DNA of 6,811 nucleotides from the NCBI GenBank assembly GCA_023443285.1, contig JAEZVB010000080.1, forward strand, positions 1 to 6,811, in the 5' to 3' direction. This DNA comes from Bacillota bacterium (GTDB lineage Bacteria; Bacillota; Negativicutes; Sporomusales; Sporomusaceae). The notes beneath the pieces are model-generated. The model had not been told where the DNA came from and searched no databases. It saw only the letters and a program-made list of their open reading frames with translations. Made by a program: the position numbers and the translations under genes. Position 1 is the stretch's first letter, and every line of letters begins with the position of its first letter. Shown one piece after another: positions 1 to 5,077 of this stretch.

Positions 1-136
1 GCCAGCCATAGACCCTATCAGGAGCAGCCAGCCACAAGGCAAATTCAGCATCGTCCGCAGGAACTACAACTGCAATAATTGCGGCGTAAGGCAGGAAATA
101 GAGCGCCGCATAACGAAGTGAGCCATAATTCTCCAT
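1..136 (-). CDS. Possible partial membrane protein, N-terminal end, running off the left edge
   Basis: An open minus-strand frame begins at ATG 136-134, which is preceded in frame by a TAA, and stays open to the window edge (45 codons). The product starts MENYGSLRYAALYFLPYAAI, continues with a Val-rich hydrophobic stretch, and then has an acidic turn (PADDAEF) followed by another hydrophobic run. That pattern suggests a multi-pass membrane protein. The plus-strand frames here are rich in Gln, Arg and Ser, as expected for the shadow of a Leu-rich minus gene. Against the call, no Shine-Dalgarno precedes the ATG, no promoter is obvious, and the start lies inside a terminator-like hairpin. I do not recognise the family. 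The alternative is the tail of a plus-strand gene ending at 78 or 121, for which the hairpin would be the terminator. Confidence 0.33.
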   Translation of the reverse strand, partial: MENYGSLRYAALYFLPYAAIIAVVVPADDAEFALWLAAPDRVYGW

Positions 137-167
137 GAGGCTATTGGAGAGTTATGGCTCACTTTTT
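116..167 (+). terminator. Rho-independent terminator hairpin, rightward
   Basis: The arms AAGTGAGCCATAA (116-128) and TTATGGCTCACTT (152-164) pair perfectly. The stem continues through a T-G wobble into TCTCCA/TGGAGA, leaving a loop of about 9 nt. A run of five T (163-167) follows on the plus strand, so termination would act on rightward transcripts. It could end a gene to the left of the window. It could also attenuate transcription entering the acetyltransferase gene, whose start is 30 bases further on. The minus direction has no T-run of similar quality. Confidence 0.7.
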
Positions 168-196
168 GTAGAATGCGGTAAGGAAGTGGATCGCTG

Positions 197-691
197 ATGA
201 AGGCTGTTGAGATAGTGGCACTAACGCAAGATAGGTTGGCAGAAGCCTTAGAGGTATTCAAAGCCAGCGGTTGGGATGAAAATAGTCTGTATTATGTTAA
301 AGCTGAAATGCAAGCCTTTGTGCAGGGGGATATTATTGGTTATGTTCGTGCCCACTTTATAACGGCAATGGTTGAGAAACAGGTAATTGGCGTAGCCGCC
401 TGGGCGCCGTCCATGTGCTCTTTTTGGCTTTATGAATTATCCTGGGCTACCGTATTACCAGCTTGGCGGCACCGCGGTATCAACGCATTGATGCTTACTG
501 AGCGCTTGCGCCAGATAGGGACTCACCGCGGTTCCGAGGCCTTTAGTGTGATGGTTTGCACCTGGGATAACCCCATGTATGCGCAGGTGGGTTTTGTACC
601 CATGCAGCCACAGGGGAGGACTTCGCCGGATAACAAGGGAAAATGCCTGCTCTTGGCTCAGTTCCCGGCCAAGGTCAACGCAGAGCTATAG
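197..691 (+). CDS. GNAT-family N-acetyltransferase
   Basis: The protein has 164 aa, a normal length for a single-domain GNAT enzyme, which moves an acetyl group from acetyl-CoA to an amine. The fold can be followed in order: an N-terminal helix with acidic residues (about 11-25), a strand with VIGVAAWAPS (63-72), and motif A near 80-105. In motif A the acetyl-CoA pyrophosphate loop is RHRGINAL (91-98), close to the usual R/Q-x-x-G-x-G/A. The C-terminal Y-x-x-x-G-F signature is at 128-133. ATG 197 is preceded by AAGGAAG at 180-186, a suitable distance. The protein has no signal peptide and should be cytosolic. Its substrate (protein N-terminus, antibiotic, polyamine or other) cannot be told from the sequence. 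It converges on xpt and is probably monocistronic. Confidence 0.85.
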   Translation: MKAVEIVALTQDRLAEALEVFKASGWDENSLYYVKAEMQAFVQGDIIGYVRAHFITAMVEKQVIGVAAWAPSMCSFWLYELSWATVLPAWRHRGINALMLTERLRQIGTHRGSEAFSVMVCTWDNPMYAQVGFVPMQPQGRTSPDNKGKCLLLAQFPAKVNAEL

Positions 692-703
692 AAAACCAGC
701 GGG

Positions 704-1282
704 TCAGTCATCAGTCAAAAACTCTACCTGACCGTTAGCAAATGCTTTTATTCGGGCAAGTGATTCGACGCGATACCCGGCTTCAGTTAGTTTCTGAGCG
801 CCTGGTTGAAACGATTTTTCGATGACAATGCCAATGCCTACTACTCGGGCTTTGGCTTGTTCGACAATATGAGCCAAACCGGCGGCGGCTTCTCCATTTG
901 CCAAAAAGTCATCAATAATAAGTACATGGTCTTCTGGCTGGATAAACTGCTTGGAGATCATAATACTGTTGCTTTCTTCTTTGGTGTAAGAATATACGTT
1001 GGCCGTATATACATCATCACCGGTGACTTTGGGTTTGCGCTTGCGAGCAAAAATGACAGGTACTTTAAGAATGAGTCCTGTCATAACGGAAGCAGCAATT
1101 CCAGAAGATTCGATTGTTAGAATTTTGGTGATTTTTTCGCTGGCAAACCGGCGGACAAATTCTTCACCAATTTTCATCATAAGCTCAGGGTCAATCTGCT
1201 GATTCAAAAACGAGTCGACCTTGAGCAAAGCGTTATTTATGATCAGACCATCAGTCTGAATGCGATGTTTTAATAAATCCAT
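704..1282 (-). CDS. xpt: Xanthine phosphoribosyltransferase
   Basis: This 192-aa cytosolic enzyme matches the Bacillus subtilis type of Xpt (about 194 aa), which makes XMP from xanthine and PRPP in purine salvage. Family signatures seen are KVDSFLNQQIDP (21-32), TIESSGIA (56-63), the PRPP-binding motif HVLIIDDFLANGEA (119-132) with its paired Asp, and the C-terminal block VIEKSFQPG (153-161) followed by GYRVESLARI. The ATG at 1282-1280 has an AGGAGG Shine-Dalgarno at 1293-1288 with 5-nt spacing. A sigma-A-like promoter lies about 50 nt upstream. The usual Firmicute partner pbuX (xanthine permease) is not adjacent: downstream on this strand is only the antisense of the convergent GNAT gene. 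No purine riboswitch was found in the leader. Confidence 0.96.
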   Translation of the reverse strand: MDLLKHRIQTDGLIINNALLKVDSFLNQQIDPELMMKIGEEFVRRFASEKITKILTIESSGIAASVMTGLILKVPVIFARKRKPKVTGDDVYTANVYSYTKEESNSIMISKQFIQPEDHVLIIDDFLANGEAAAGLAHIVEQAKARVVGIGIVIEKSFQPGAQKLTEAGYRVESLARIKAFANGQVEFLTDD

Positions 1283-1287
1283 GACGG

Positions 1288-1323
1288 CCTCCTAGATTTT
1301 GTTAGGAAAAAACATGTAAATCT
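1288..1323 (-). promoter_or_regulatory. xpt leader with weak structure around the Shine-Dalgarno
   Basis: In the minus-strand RNA, TCCTA (1307-1303) can pair with TAGGA (1294-1290), which covers part of the AGGAGG. A competing pairing is AGATTT (1323-1318) with AAATCT (1299-1294). Both stems are short and AU-rich, so any effect on translation is speculative. Confidence 0.25.
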
Positions 1324-1339
1324 TTGATTATTAAGCCTT

Positions 1340-1369
1340 ATTGTAACAGCAATTTTGCGGGGTTGTCAA
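1340..1369 (-). promoter_or_regulatory. Sigma-A-like promoter of xpt
   Basis: On the minus strand a perfect -35 TTGACA (1369-1364) is followed, after an 18-nt spacer, by the -10 hexamer TACAAT (1345-1340), which has one mismatch to TATAAT. The predicted transcription start is near 1333, giving a leader of about 50 nt before xpt. That is too short for a purine aptamer plus expression platform. Confidence 0.72.
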
Positions 1370-1381
1370 TAAATTACTACA

Positions 1382-1397
1382 ATCAGAGTACTGTGAT
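1382..1397. promoter_or_regulatory. Operator-like near-palindrome between xpt and the HAD gene
   Basis: The sequence ATCAGAGTACTGTGAT is symmetric except for one G/G position pair, so 14 of 16 bases fit a perfect dyad centred on AGTACT. It lies 12 bp upstream of the xpt -35 and about 85 bp upstream of the HAD start. That position would suit a regulator shared by the divergent genes. It does not resemble the PurR or CodY boxes known to me. No regulator is encoded nearby. Confidence 0.35.
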
Positions 1398-1419
1398 ACA
1401 AAAAGCGGGAAGCAATTTA

Positions 1420-1491
1420 ATGGAGCGCAATAGGAAAGTCAACAAACAGCAGATTTTGGCCACGCTGGAGGAGGGTAAAGATGGATTATAA
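1420..1491 (+). CDS. Possible 23-aa upstream ORF (leader peptide) overlapping the HAD gene
   Basis: ATG 1420 opens a 23-codon frame, MERNRKVNKQQILATLEEGK plus three residues, ending at TAA 1489-1491. It has a modest Shine-Dalgarno-like GGGAAG (1407-1412) at 7-nt spacing. It overlaps the first 11 bases of the HAD gene in another frame, so translation could be coupled to the downstream start. The peptide is charged and probably helical, and I recognise no family. It is short enough to be chance. Confidence 0.25.
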   Translation: MERNRKVNKQQILATLEEGKDGL

Positions 1492-2131
1492 AGCAATTTT
1501 ATTTGATTTGGACGGTACCTTAACTGATCCGAAAGTGGGAATTACTAAATCGGTGCAGTATGCGTTGGCAAAATTCAATATTGAAGAGCCCGACTTAGAT
1601 AAGTTGGTACCGTTTATTGGGCCGCCGCTGGTCGAGTCTTTCCAAGAATTCTATTCGTTGAGTAAGGAGCAGGCTGCAGACGGGGTAGGGTATTACCGGG
1701 AGTATTTTACCAAGGACGGCATGTTTGAGAATGCTGTTTATCCGGGGATTAAGGACATGTTGGCGCAATTGGCAGGGCAAGGTAAGACCCTAATTGTTGC
1801 CACATCCAAGCCAACTGTGTATTCAAAGCAGATTATTGAGCATTTTGGCTTAGCGCAGTTCTTCCAACTGGTGGTGGGCAGTAATCTGGATGGGTCACGT
1901 ATTCATAAAGCTGAGATTATTGCTTGTATCTTAGCAGAGATTGTTGGCGTTGACCGTAAGGATATGGTGATGGTTGGCGACAGAAAGCATGACATTGTTG
2001 GCGCGCAAAAAAATGAGATTGCTTCCATTGCTGTTAAGTATGGGTATGGAACAGCAGCAGAACTTACAGCAGTCAAGCCGACATATATAGTAGAAACTGT
2101 TGTTGAACTTTCGGAAATTCTACGGAAATAG
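1481..2131 (+). CDS. HAD-superfamily hydrolase, phosphoglycolate phosphatase-like
   Basis: This 216-aa cytosolic phosphatase is of HAD subfamily IA (COG0546, Gph-like). Motif I is DLDGTLTD (9-16), with nucleophile Asp9 and acid/base Asp11. Motif II is VATSKP (106-111), with Thr108 the likely phosphate-binding residue. Motif III is Lys143, and motif IV is GDRKHD (166-171), with Asp167 and Asp171 for the metal. The region from about 17 to 80 is the helical C1-type cap that sets substrate choice, including FIGPPL (45-50). ATG 1481 has a strong Shine-Dalgarno, GGAGGAGGG at 1467-1475. The family covers phosphoglycolate phosphatases, nucleotidases and other sugar-phosphate phosphatases. Divergence from xpt makes a nucleotide monophosphate a fair guess, but the sequence does not settle it. 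Confidence 0.88.
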   Translation: MDYKAILFDLDGTLTDPKVGITKSVQYALAKFNIEEPDLDKLVPFIGPPLVESFQEFYSLSKEQAADGVGYYREYFTKDGMFENAVYPGIKDMLAQLAGQGKTLIVATSKPTVYSKQIIEHFGLAQFFQLVVGSNLDGSRIHKAEIIACILAEIVGVDRKDMVMVGDRKHDIVGAQKNEIASIAVKYGYGTAAELTAVKPTYIVETVVELSEILRK

Positions 2132-2136
2132 TCTCG

Positions 2137-2162
2137 TTAAATTTGTAAATAGCACAAATTAA
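2137..2162 (+). other. AT-rich hairpin after the HAD gene
   Basis: AATTTGT (2140-2146) and ACAAATT (2154-2160) form a 7-bp stem with a 7-nt loop just after the HAD stop, and TTAA/TTAA flanks can extend it with a bulge. The stem is AT-rich and no T-run follows. It is at best a weak terminator or a 3'-end stabiliser, so some read-through into the next gene is expected. Confidence 0.3.
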
Positions 2163-2167
2163 GGTTG

Positions 2168-2241
2168 GCCTCCTGCTAAAAACTGCATTACATTGAAATA
2201 GTAATTTGGCAGAAACTATAATAATAGTTCGGTAAGGAGGC
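2168..2241 (+). promoter_or_regulatory. Anti-Shine-Dalgarno pairing upstream of the 3D-domain gene
   Basis: GCCTCCT (2168-2174) is the perfect complement of AGGAGGC (2235-2241), which contains the Shine-Dalgarno. Between them, CTGC-ATTAC (2183-2191) can pair with GTAAT...GCAG (2201-2212, 3-nt bulge), which would bring the outer arms together. The local promoter starts transcription inside this interval, so only RNA reading through from the HAD gene contains the masking arm. The complementarity is seen directly; its function is inference. Confidence 0.4.
2193..2222 (+). promoter_or_regulatory. Sigma-A-like promoter of the 3D-domain gene
   Basis: TTGAAA (2193-2198) as -35 and a perfect TATAAT (2217-2222) as -10 are separated by 18 nt. 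Transcription would start near 2229, giving a very short leader that begins just before the AAGGAGG Shine-Dalgarno at 2234-2240. Confidence 0.68.
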
Positions 2242-2245
2242 GACT

Positions 2246-3007
2246 TTGAAAATGAAGCATAAATTGCATCATAAAAACAGTAAAACCCTCAAACGCAGAC
2301 TCAAACGAATGGCGGCGGCAGCTGCTGTTGCCGGCGTTGCGTTTGTATCGTCTGCTTTTATGCCAGGTTTACCGGCTACAGCCCATGCCTCAGCCATGCC
2401 TGATGTTACTGCTCAGCCTGACGCTGCTGTGCAGCAGGTGAAAACCCCAAAAGGTATATACAATATCCAGTCAGAAAGCAGGATTCCGCTGAAGAAACAG
2501 GCGCGAATGCAAGCTAAAGCGCAGGCTAAAGCACAAGCTGAAGCGCAGGCTAAGGTGGCGGCAAAGCGCAGCCAGCAAGTTAAAAAATCAGTAACAGCTA
2601 ATAATACAGACATACCGCATAAACAGGTAAAACATGCCCAAAAGGTTGCCGCAACGCCTGACACCCCAAAAACCTCTGCCGGCGCTCCCAAAAATGCGCA
2701 GCAGGTTTTGGAAGTTAAGGCCACCGCGTATGCTCCTGGTCCTCATGACAATGCACAATGGGGTGACAAAACCTTCCTAGGGACAACCGTTCGTCCCGGT
2801 ATTATTGCGGTTGACCCTAATGTTATTCCTCTCGGTTCGCGGGTGTATATCGAATATCCTGACGGAACCGGCCACTATGCAACCGCAGAAGATACTGGCG
2901 GGGCCATCAAGGGCAACCGTATTGATGTGGCCGTAAGTTCTGTGGATAAAGCCTATGATTTTGGCATCAAAAATGCAAAAGTATATGTTGTAGGGCCAAA
3001 AGCCTAA
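2246..3007 (+). CDS. Secreted 3D-domain protein (YocH/YabE-type cell-wall hydrolase fold)
   Basis: The 253-aa exported protein has three parts. Residues 1-50 are a long signal peptide with a very basic n-region (KTLKRRLKR, 13-21), an Ala/Val-rich core and AxA sites at 46-50. Residues 51-150 are a low-complexity Lys/Ala/Gln linker that includes QAKA repeats. Residues 155-250 are the 3D domain, a double-psi barrel related to MltA lytic transglycosylases. The three naming aspartates are visible: Asp190 in AVDP, Asp216 in AEDTGGAIKGNRIDV, and Asp228 at the end of that block. ATAYAP (159-164) and IPLGSRVYI (194-202) also fit. A role in peptidoglycan turnover is likely. TTG 2246 is chosen because AAGGAGG (2234-2240) is 5 nt away; ATG 2252 is an alternative at 11 nt. 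The gene has its own promoter and terminator. Confidence 0.9.
   Translation: MKMKHKLHHKNSKTLKRRLKRMAAAAAVAGVAFVSSAFMPGLPATAHASAMPDVTAQPDAAVQQVKTPKGIYNIQSESRIPLKKQARMQAKAQAKAQAEAQAKVAAKRSQQVKKSVTANNTDIPHKQVKHAQKVAATPDTPKTSAGAPKNAQQVLEVKATAYAPGPHDNAQWGDKTFLGTTVRPGIIAVDPNVIPLGSRVYIEYPDGTGHYATAEDTGGAIKGNRIDVAVSSVDKAYDFGIKNAKVYVVGPKA
2510..2554 (+). repeat. 12-nt tandem repeat encoding QAKA units
   Basis: Nearly four copies of a 12-base unit (CAAGCTAAAGCG and variants) encode QAKA-QAKA-QAEA-QAK, residues 89-103 of the 3D-domain protein. The copies differ mostly at third positions. The repeat lies in the linker between signal peptide and catalytic domain and probably sets its length and charge. 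Confidence 0.75.
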
Positions 3008-3015
3008 TAGGTAAG

Positions 3016-3055
3016 CCCCCGCCGGTCTGTGTGGACAAGCGGGGGTATTTATTTT
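3016..3055 (+). terminator. Rho-independent terminator of the 3D-domain gene
   Basis: CCCCCGC (3016-3022) pairs with GCGGGGG (3039-3045). A small inner GTC/GAC pairing tightens the loop, and TATTTATTTT (3046-3055) follows. It starts 8 bases after the stop, which is doubled (TAA then TAG). It separates this gene from the kinase operon. Confidence 0.88.
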
Positions 3056-3132
3056 CCATTATCATACAAGAAAGGGAAGGGTTTTCTTGGCAATGCTAGA
3101 ATACAGTAAACAACAGAATTATAAAAAAATAA

Positions 3133-3160
3133 CAAATAATGCAATTAAATGTATTATTTG
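3133..3160. promoter_or_regulatory. 28-bp operator-like dyad upstream of the kinase operon
   Basis: CAAATAATGCA (3133-3143) and TGTATTATTTG (3150-3160) are inverted copies with one mismatch (10 of 11 pairs) around ATTAAA. The dyad ends 40 bp before ATG 3201. It sits in a stretch where only 15 of 80 bases (3101-3180) are G or C. It could be a binding site for the regulator of the kinase-tct operon. I found no convincing -35/-10 pair beside it. Confidence 0.42.
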
Positions 3161-3200
3161 CATTGTCAGAATAATACTATTGCGAAAGCTTGGGGATATC

Positions 3201-4643
3201 ATGGGATTATCTAATCTGACAACTAGGTTAAACATAAAAGCGGTTGTCGTTATTTTAGCCTTTGTGCTGTTTTTTTCTACCTACCAACAATGGGTGGCTT
3301 TTGAAGAAAGAAAGATAGCACGGGTTGCAGTCATGGATAACTATACTTCCTATCTGGAGCGAACGCTGCCTGTCCGGGTGTTGGCTGAGGCAGAGGAGCA
3401 GGATGCGTTCAAAAGATCAACAGAAGAACAAGTGCTAGAGTTCAATGATAAATTGCAGCCAACACTGCATAATGTCTACATACCTTCGGGTTTTGAAAGG
3501 TATGGTGTATATTCCTCACGCCTTAAGCGAGTAGTCGCCATGGGGCCAAAGCTTGATAAATCCTTGCTATTAACCGCAGACTCTACAGTGTTTGGCGATA
3601 TGTTTCAAAGTAATACGCCAAAATATGGGCAGCAGAACAATTCGGTACTCTGGTATGGTGCACAGATATTATATTTTGTACGGCCAATTCACTATCAAGA
3701 TGAAGTGATTGGCTACATCTTTGTCTGCGATAATTTGGATAAGATGAAAGAGGGTTTATGGCGAAATAATCAAAAGACCTTGGTGGGTGGTCTTGTAGCC
3801 GTTGTTGTGGTAATTATGATATTCCAGGAGATATTTATCCGTCTAAAGAAGGAGCTTGCTTTATTTGCAGATGCCATTGTTGAAGGACGAGGGAAAAAGT
3901 TTCAAAGTAAAATTGCTGAATTAAATCCGGTTTTGCACTATATCAGCGAGCAAACCGACAGTATAGCGCGGCTTGACCGCTTAAATGTTATCGGCGAGAT
4001 GGCCGCCAGTATCGGTCATGAGGTGCGTAATCCGTTGACCACGGTGAGAGGCTTCCTGCAATTTATCGGCAATAAAAAGGAATTTGAAAAATACCAATCG
4101 CATTTTCTGTTGATGATGGATGAACTTGACCGTGCTAACAGTATTATTACCGAGTTTTTATCCCTAGCTAAAAATAAGGCTATGAATTTTAAAGAATGCA
4201 ATTTGAATACGATTATCCGCGAAGTCAATCCGCTGCTGGAAGCAGATGCACTGCGGCATAATTGTCAGGTAGTGCTCAACTTGCAGGATATTCCTTCACT
4301 TATTGTAGATGTAAGCAGCATGCGGCAGCTTATATTGAACATTGTCCGCAACGCCATCGAAGCTATGCCCCAGGGTGGGACAGTAACCATTAGTACATAT
4401 AGCAGTGGAGCCGTGGTCAAACTTGTTTTTTGCGATGAGGGAATGGGTATTGGTTCGGAGATTATAGACAAACTGGGAACTCCTTTTTTCACTACCAAAG
4501 ATAATGGGGTAGGTCTGGGACTGGCTGTATGTTACCGGATTATACAACGGCATAATGCTAAGCTGGTTATCGAAAGCCCGGAACAAGGCGGTGCAATGTT
4601 CACAGTTGCTTTTACGCAGGCAATTAAATGGCGTGAGGGGTGA
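3201..4643 (+). CDS. Membrane sensor histidine kinase (KinA/NtrB-like)
   Basis: This 480-aa sensor kinase has two membrane segments (about 13-32 and 193-212) around a 160-residue extracytoplasmic sensing region, perhaps Cache-like. A short linker leads to a HisKA domain with phospho-acceptor His273 in SIGHEVRNPLTTVRGFLQ. The HATPase domain follows, with N box Asn384 (LNIVRNAIEAMPQGG), G1 box DEGMGIG (412-418), F box (429-430) and G2 box GVGLGL (436-441). All catalytic motifs are intact. The H box resembles sporulation-type kinases and NtrB. ATG 3201 is preferred because the upstream 114 bases are extremely AT-rich and hold a dyad. The frame is also open from TTG 3087, which follows AAGGGAAGG, and that start would add 38 residues. 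The gene ends 4 bases before tctB, so the transporter substrate is a plausible signal. No response regulator is in view. Confidence 0.92.
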   Translation: MGLSNLTTRLNIKAVVVILAFVLFFSTYQQWVAFEERKIARVAVMDNYTSYLERTLPVRVLAEAEEQDAFKRSTEEQVLEFNDKLQPTLHNVYIPSGFERYGVYSSRLKRVVAMGPKLDKSLLLTADSTVFGDMFQSNTPKYGQQNNSVLWYGAQILYFVRPIHYQDEVIGYIFVCDNLDKMKEGLWRNNQKTLVGGLVAVVVVIMIFQEIFIRLKKELALFADAIVEGRGKKFQSKIAELNPVLHYISEQTDSIARLDRLNVIGEMAASIGHEVRNPLTTVRGFLQFIGNKKEFEKYQSHFLLMMDELDRANSIITEFLSLAKNKAMNFKECNLNTIIREVNPLLEADALRHNCQVVLNLQDIPSLIVDVSSMRQLILNIVRNAIEAMPQGGTVTISTYSSGAVVKLVFCDEGMGIGSEIIDKLGTPFFTTKDNGVGLGLAVCYRIIQRHNAKLVIESPEQGGAMFTVAFTQAIKWREG

Positions 4644-4647
4644 GGAC

Positions 4648-5061
4648 ATGGCCGAAAAGCTAATCACTCTTTTCTTTTTAGGGTTCAGTGTAGTTTATAC
4701 CTATAATGCATTTGCCTTGTCATTTGGCAGTTTTATGGCACCTAAGGCTGGATTTTTGCCAGTGATAGCAGGCGGCATGGCTGTGGCCTTAGCTTTTGTT
4801 CTTGTTATAAACACACTCTGCCAAAAAGGGAATCGGCTTAATATTAGTTGGCAAAAGCTAATTTTTATTGTGATCGGTATATTTGTTTATATTCTACTGC
4901 TCAAGTTAGCGGGATACATAGCTGCCGTTTTTATTTGTTTGCTGTATTTGCTAAAGGTGACTGAAACAGGCGGTTGGGGTTACCCCTGTTTGTTTTCGGC
5001 GGGGGCAGCGGTAAGCTTCTATTTTGTTTTTGTAAAATTGTTGGGTTGTCATTTGCCGTAG
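4648..5061 (+). CDS. tctB: Tripartite tricarboxylate transporter, small membrane subunit TctB
   Basis: This 137-aa very hydrophobic protein is the small integral subunit of a TctABC (TTT) secondary transporter. Membrane segments lie near 4-24, 36-57, 70-102 (probably two) and 112-132. The motif APKAGFLPVIAGG (31-43), just before the second segment, is typical of the family. Its exact role is unclear, but it is needed with TctA. ATG 4648 is chosen because a purine-rich GAGGGGTGAGGA (4635-4646) precedes it and overlaps the kinase stop codon, which suggests translational coupling. An open frame from 4555 inside the kinase gene is an overlap artefact. Identification rests on size, topology and the tctA that follows. 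Confidence 0.87.
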   Translation: MAEKLITLFFLGFSVVYTYNAFALSFGSFMAPKAGFLPVIAGGMAVALAFVLVINTLCQKGNRLNISWQKLIFIVIGIFVYILLLKLAGYIAAVFICLLYLLKVTETGGWGYPCLFSAGAAVSFYFVFVKLLGCHLP

Positions 5062-5077
5062 GTCTGGAGTGAATGAT

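Noticed and set aside
64..261. Minus-strand 65-codon ORF at the left end
   Set aside because: It runs across the GNAT start and the terminator stem, has no ribosome binding site, and looks less protein-like than the overlapping frame from 136.
702..733. GGTCAG/CTGACC inverted repeat as a bidirectional terminator for the GNAT and xpt genes
   Set aside because: The 6-bp stem has a loop of about 20 nt and no T-run on either strand, and it lies inside xpt coding sequence.
806..1120. Plus-strand 104-codon ORF (and 999-1202) inside xpt
   Set aside because: It is antisense to a clearly identified xpt, has no ribosome binding site, and its composition fits a shadow frame.
2413..2724. Minus-strand 103-codon Cys/Ala-rich ORF
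   Set aside because: It is the antisense of the Ala/Gln-rich linker of the 3D-domain protein. The regular Cys-Ala pattern comes from complementing GCN/CAG codons.
3087..3102. TTGGCA at 3087 as a sigma-54 (-24/-12) promoter
   Set aside because: There is no GC at the required 10-bp distance from GG, so the -12 element is missing.
3046..3200. A sigma-A promoter for the kinase operon
   Set aside because: Several AT-rich hexamers occur, but none pairs as -35 and -10 with 16-18 nt spacing and good matches.
4296..4667. Minus-strand 123-codon ORF across the kinase and tctB junction
   Set aside because: It is antisense to intact HATPase motifs, with no start signal or recognisable domain.
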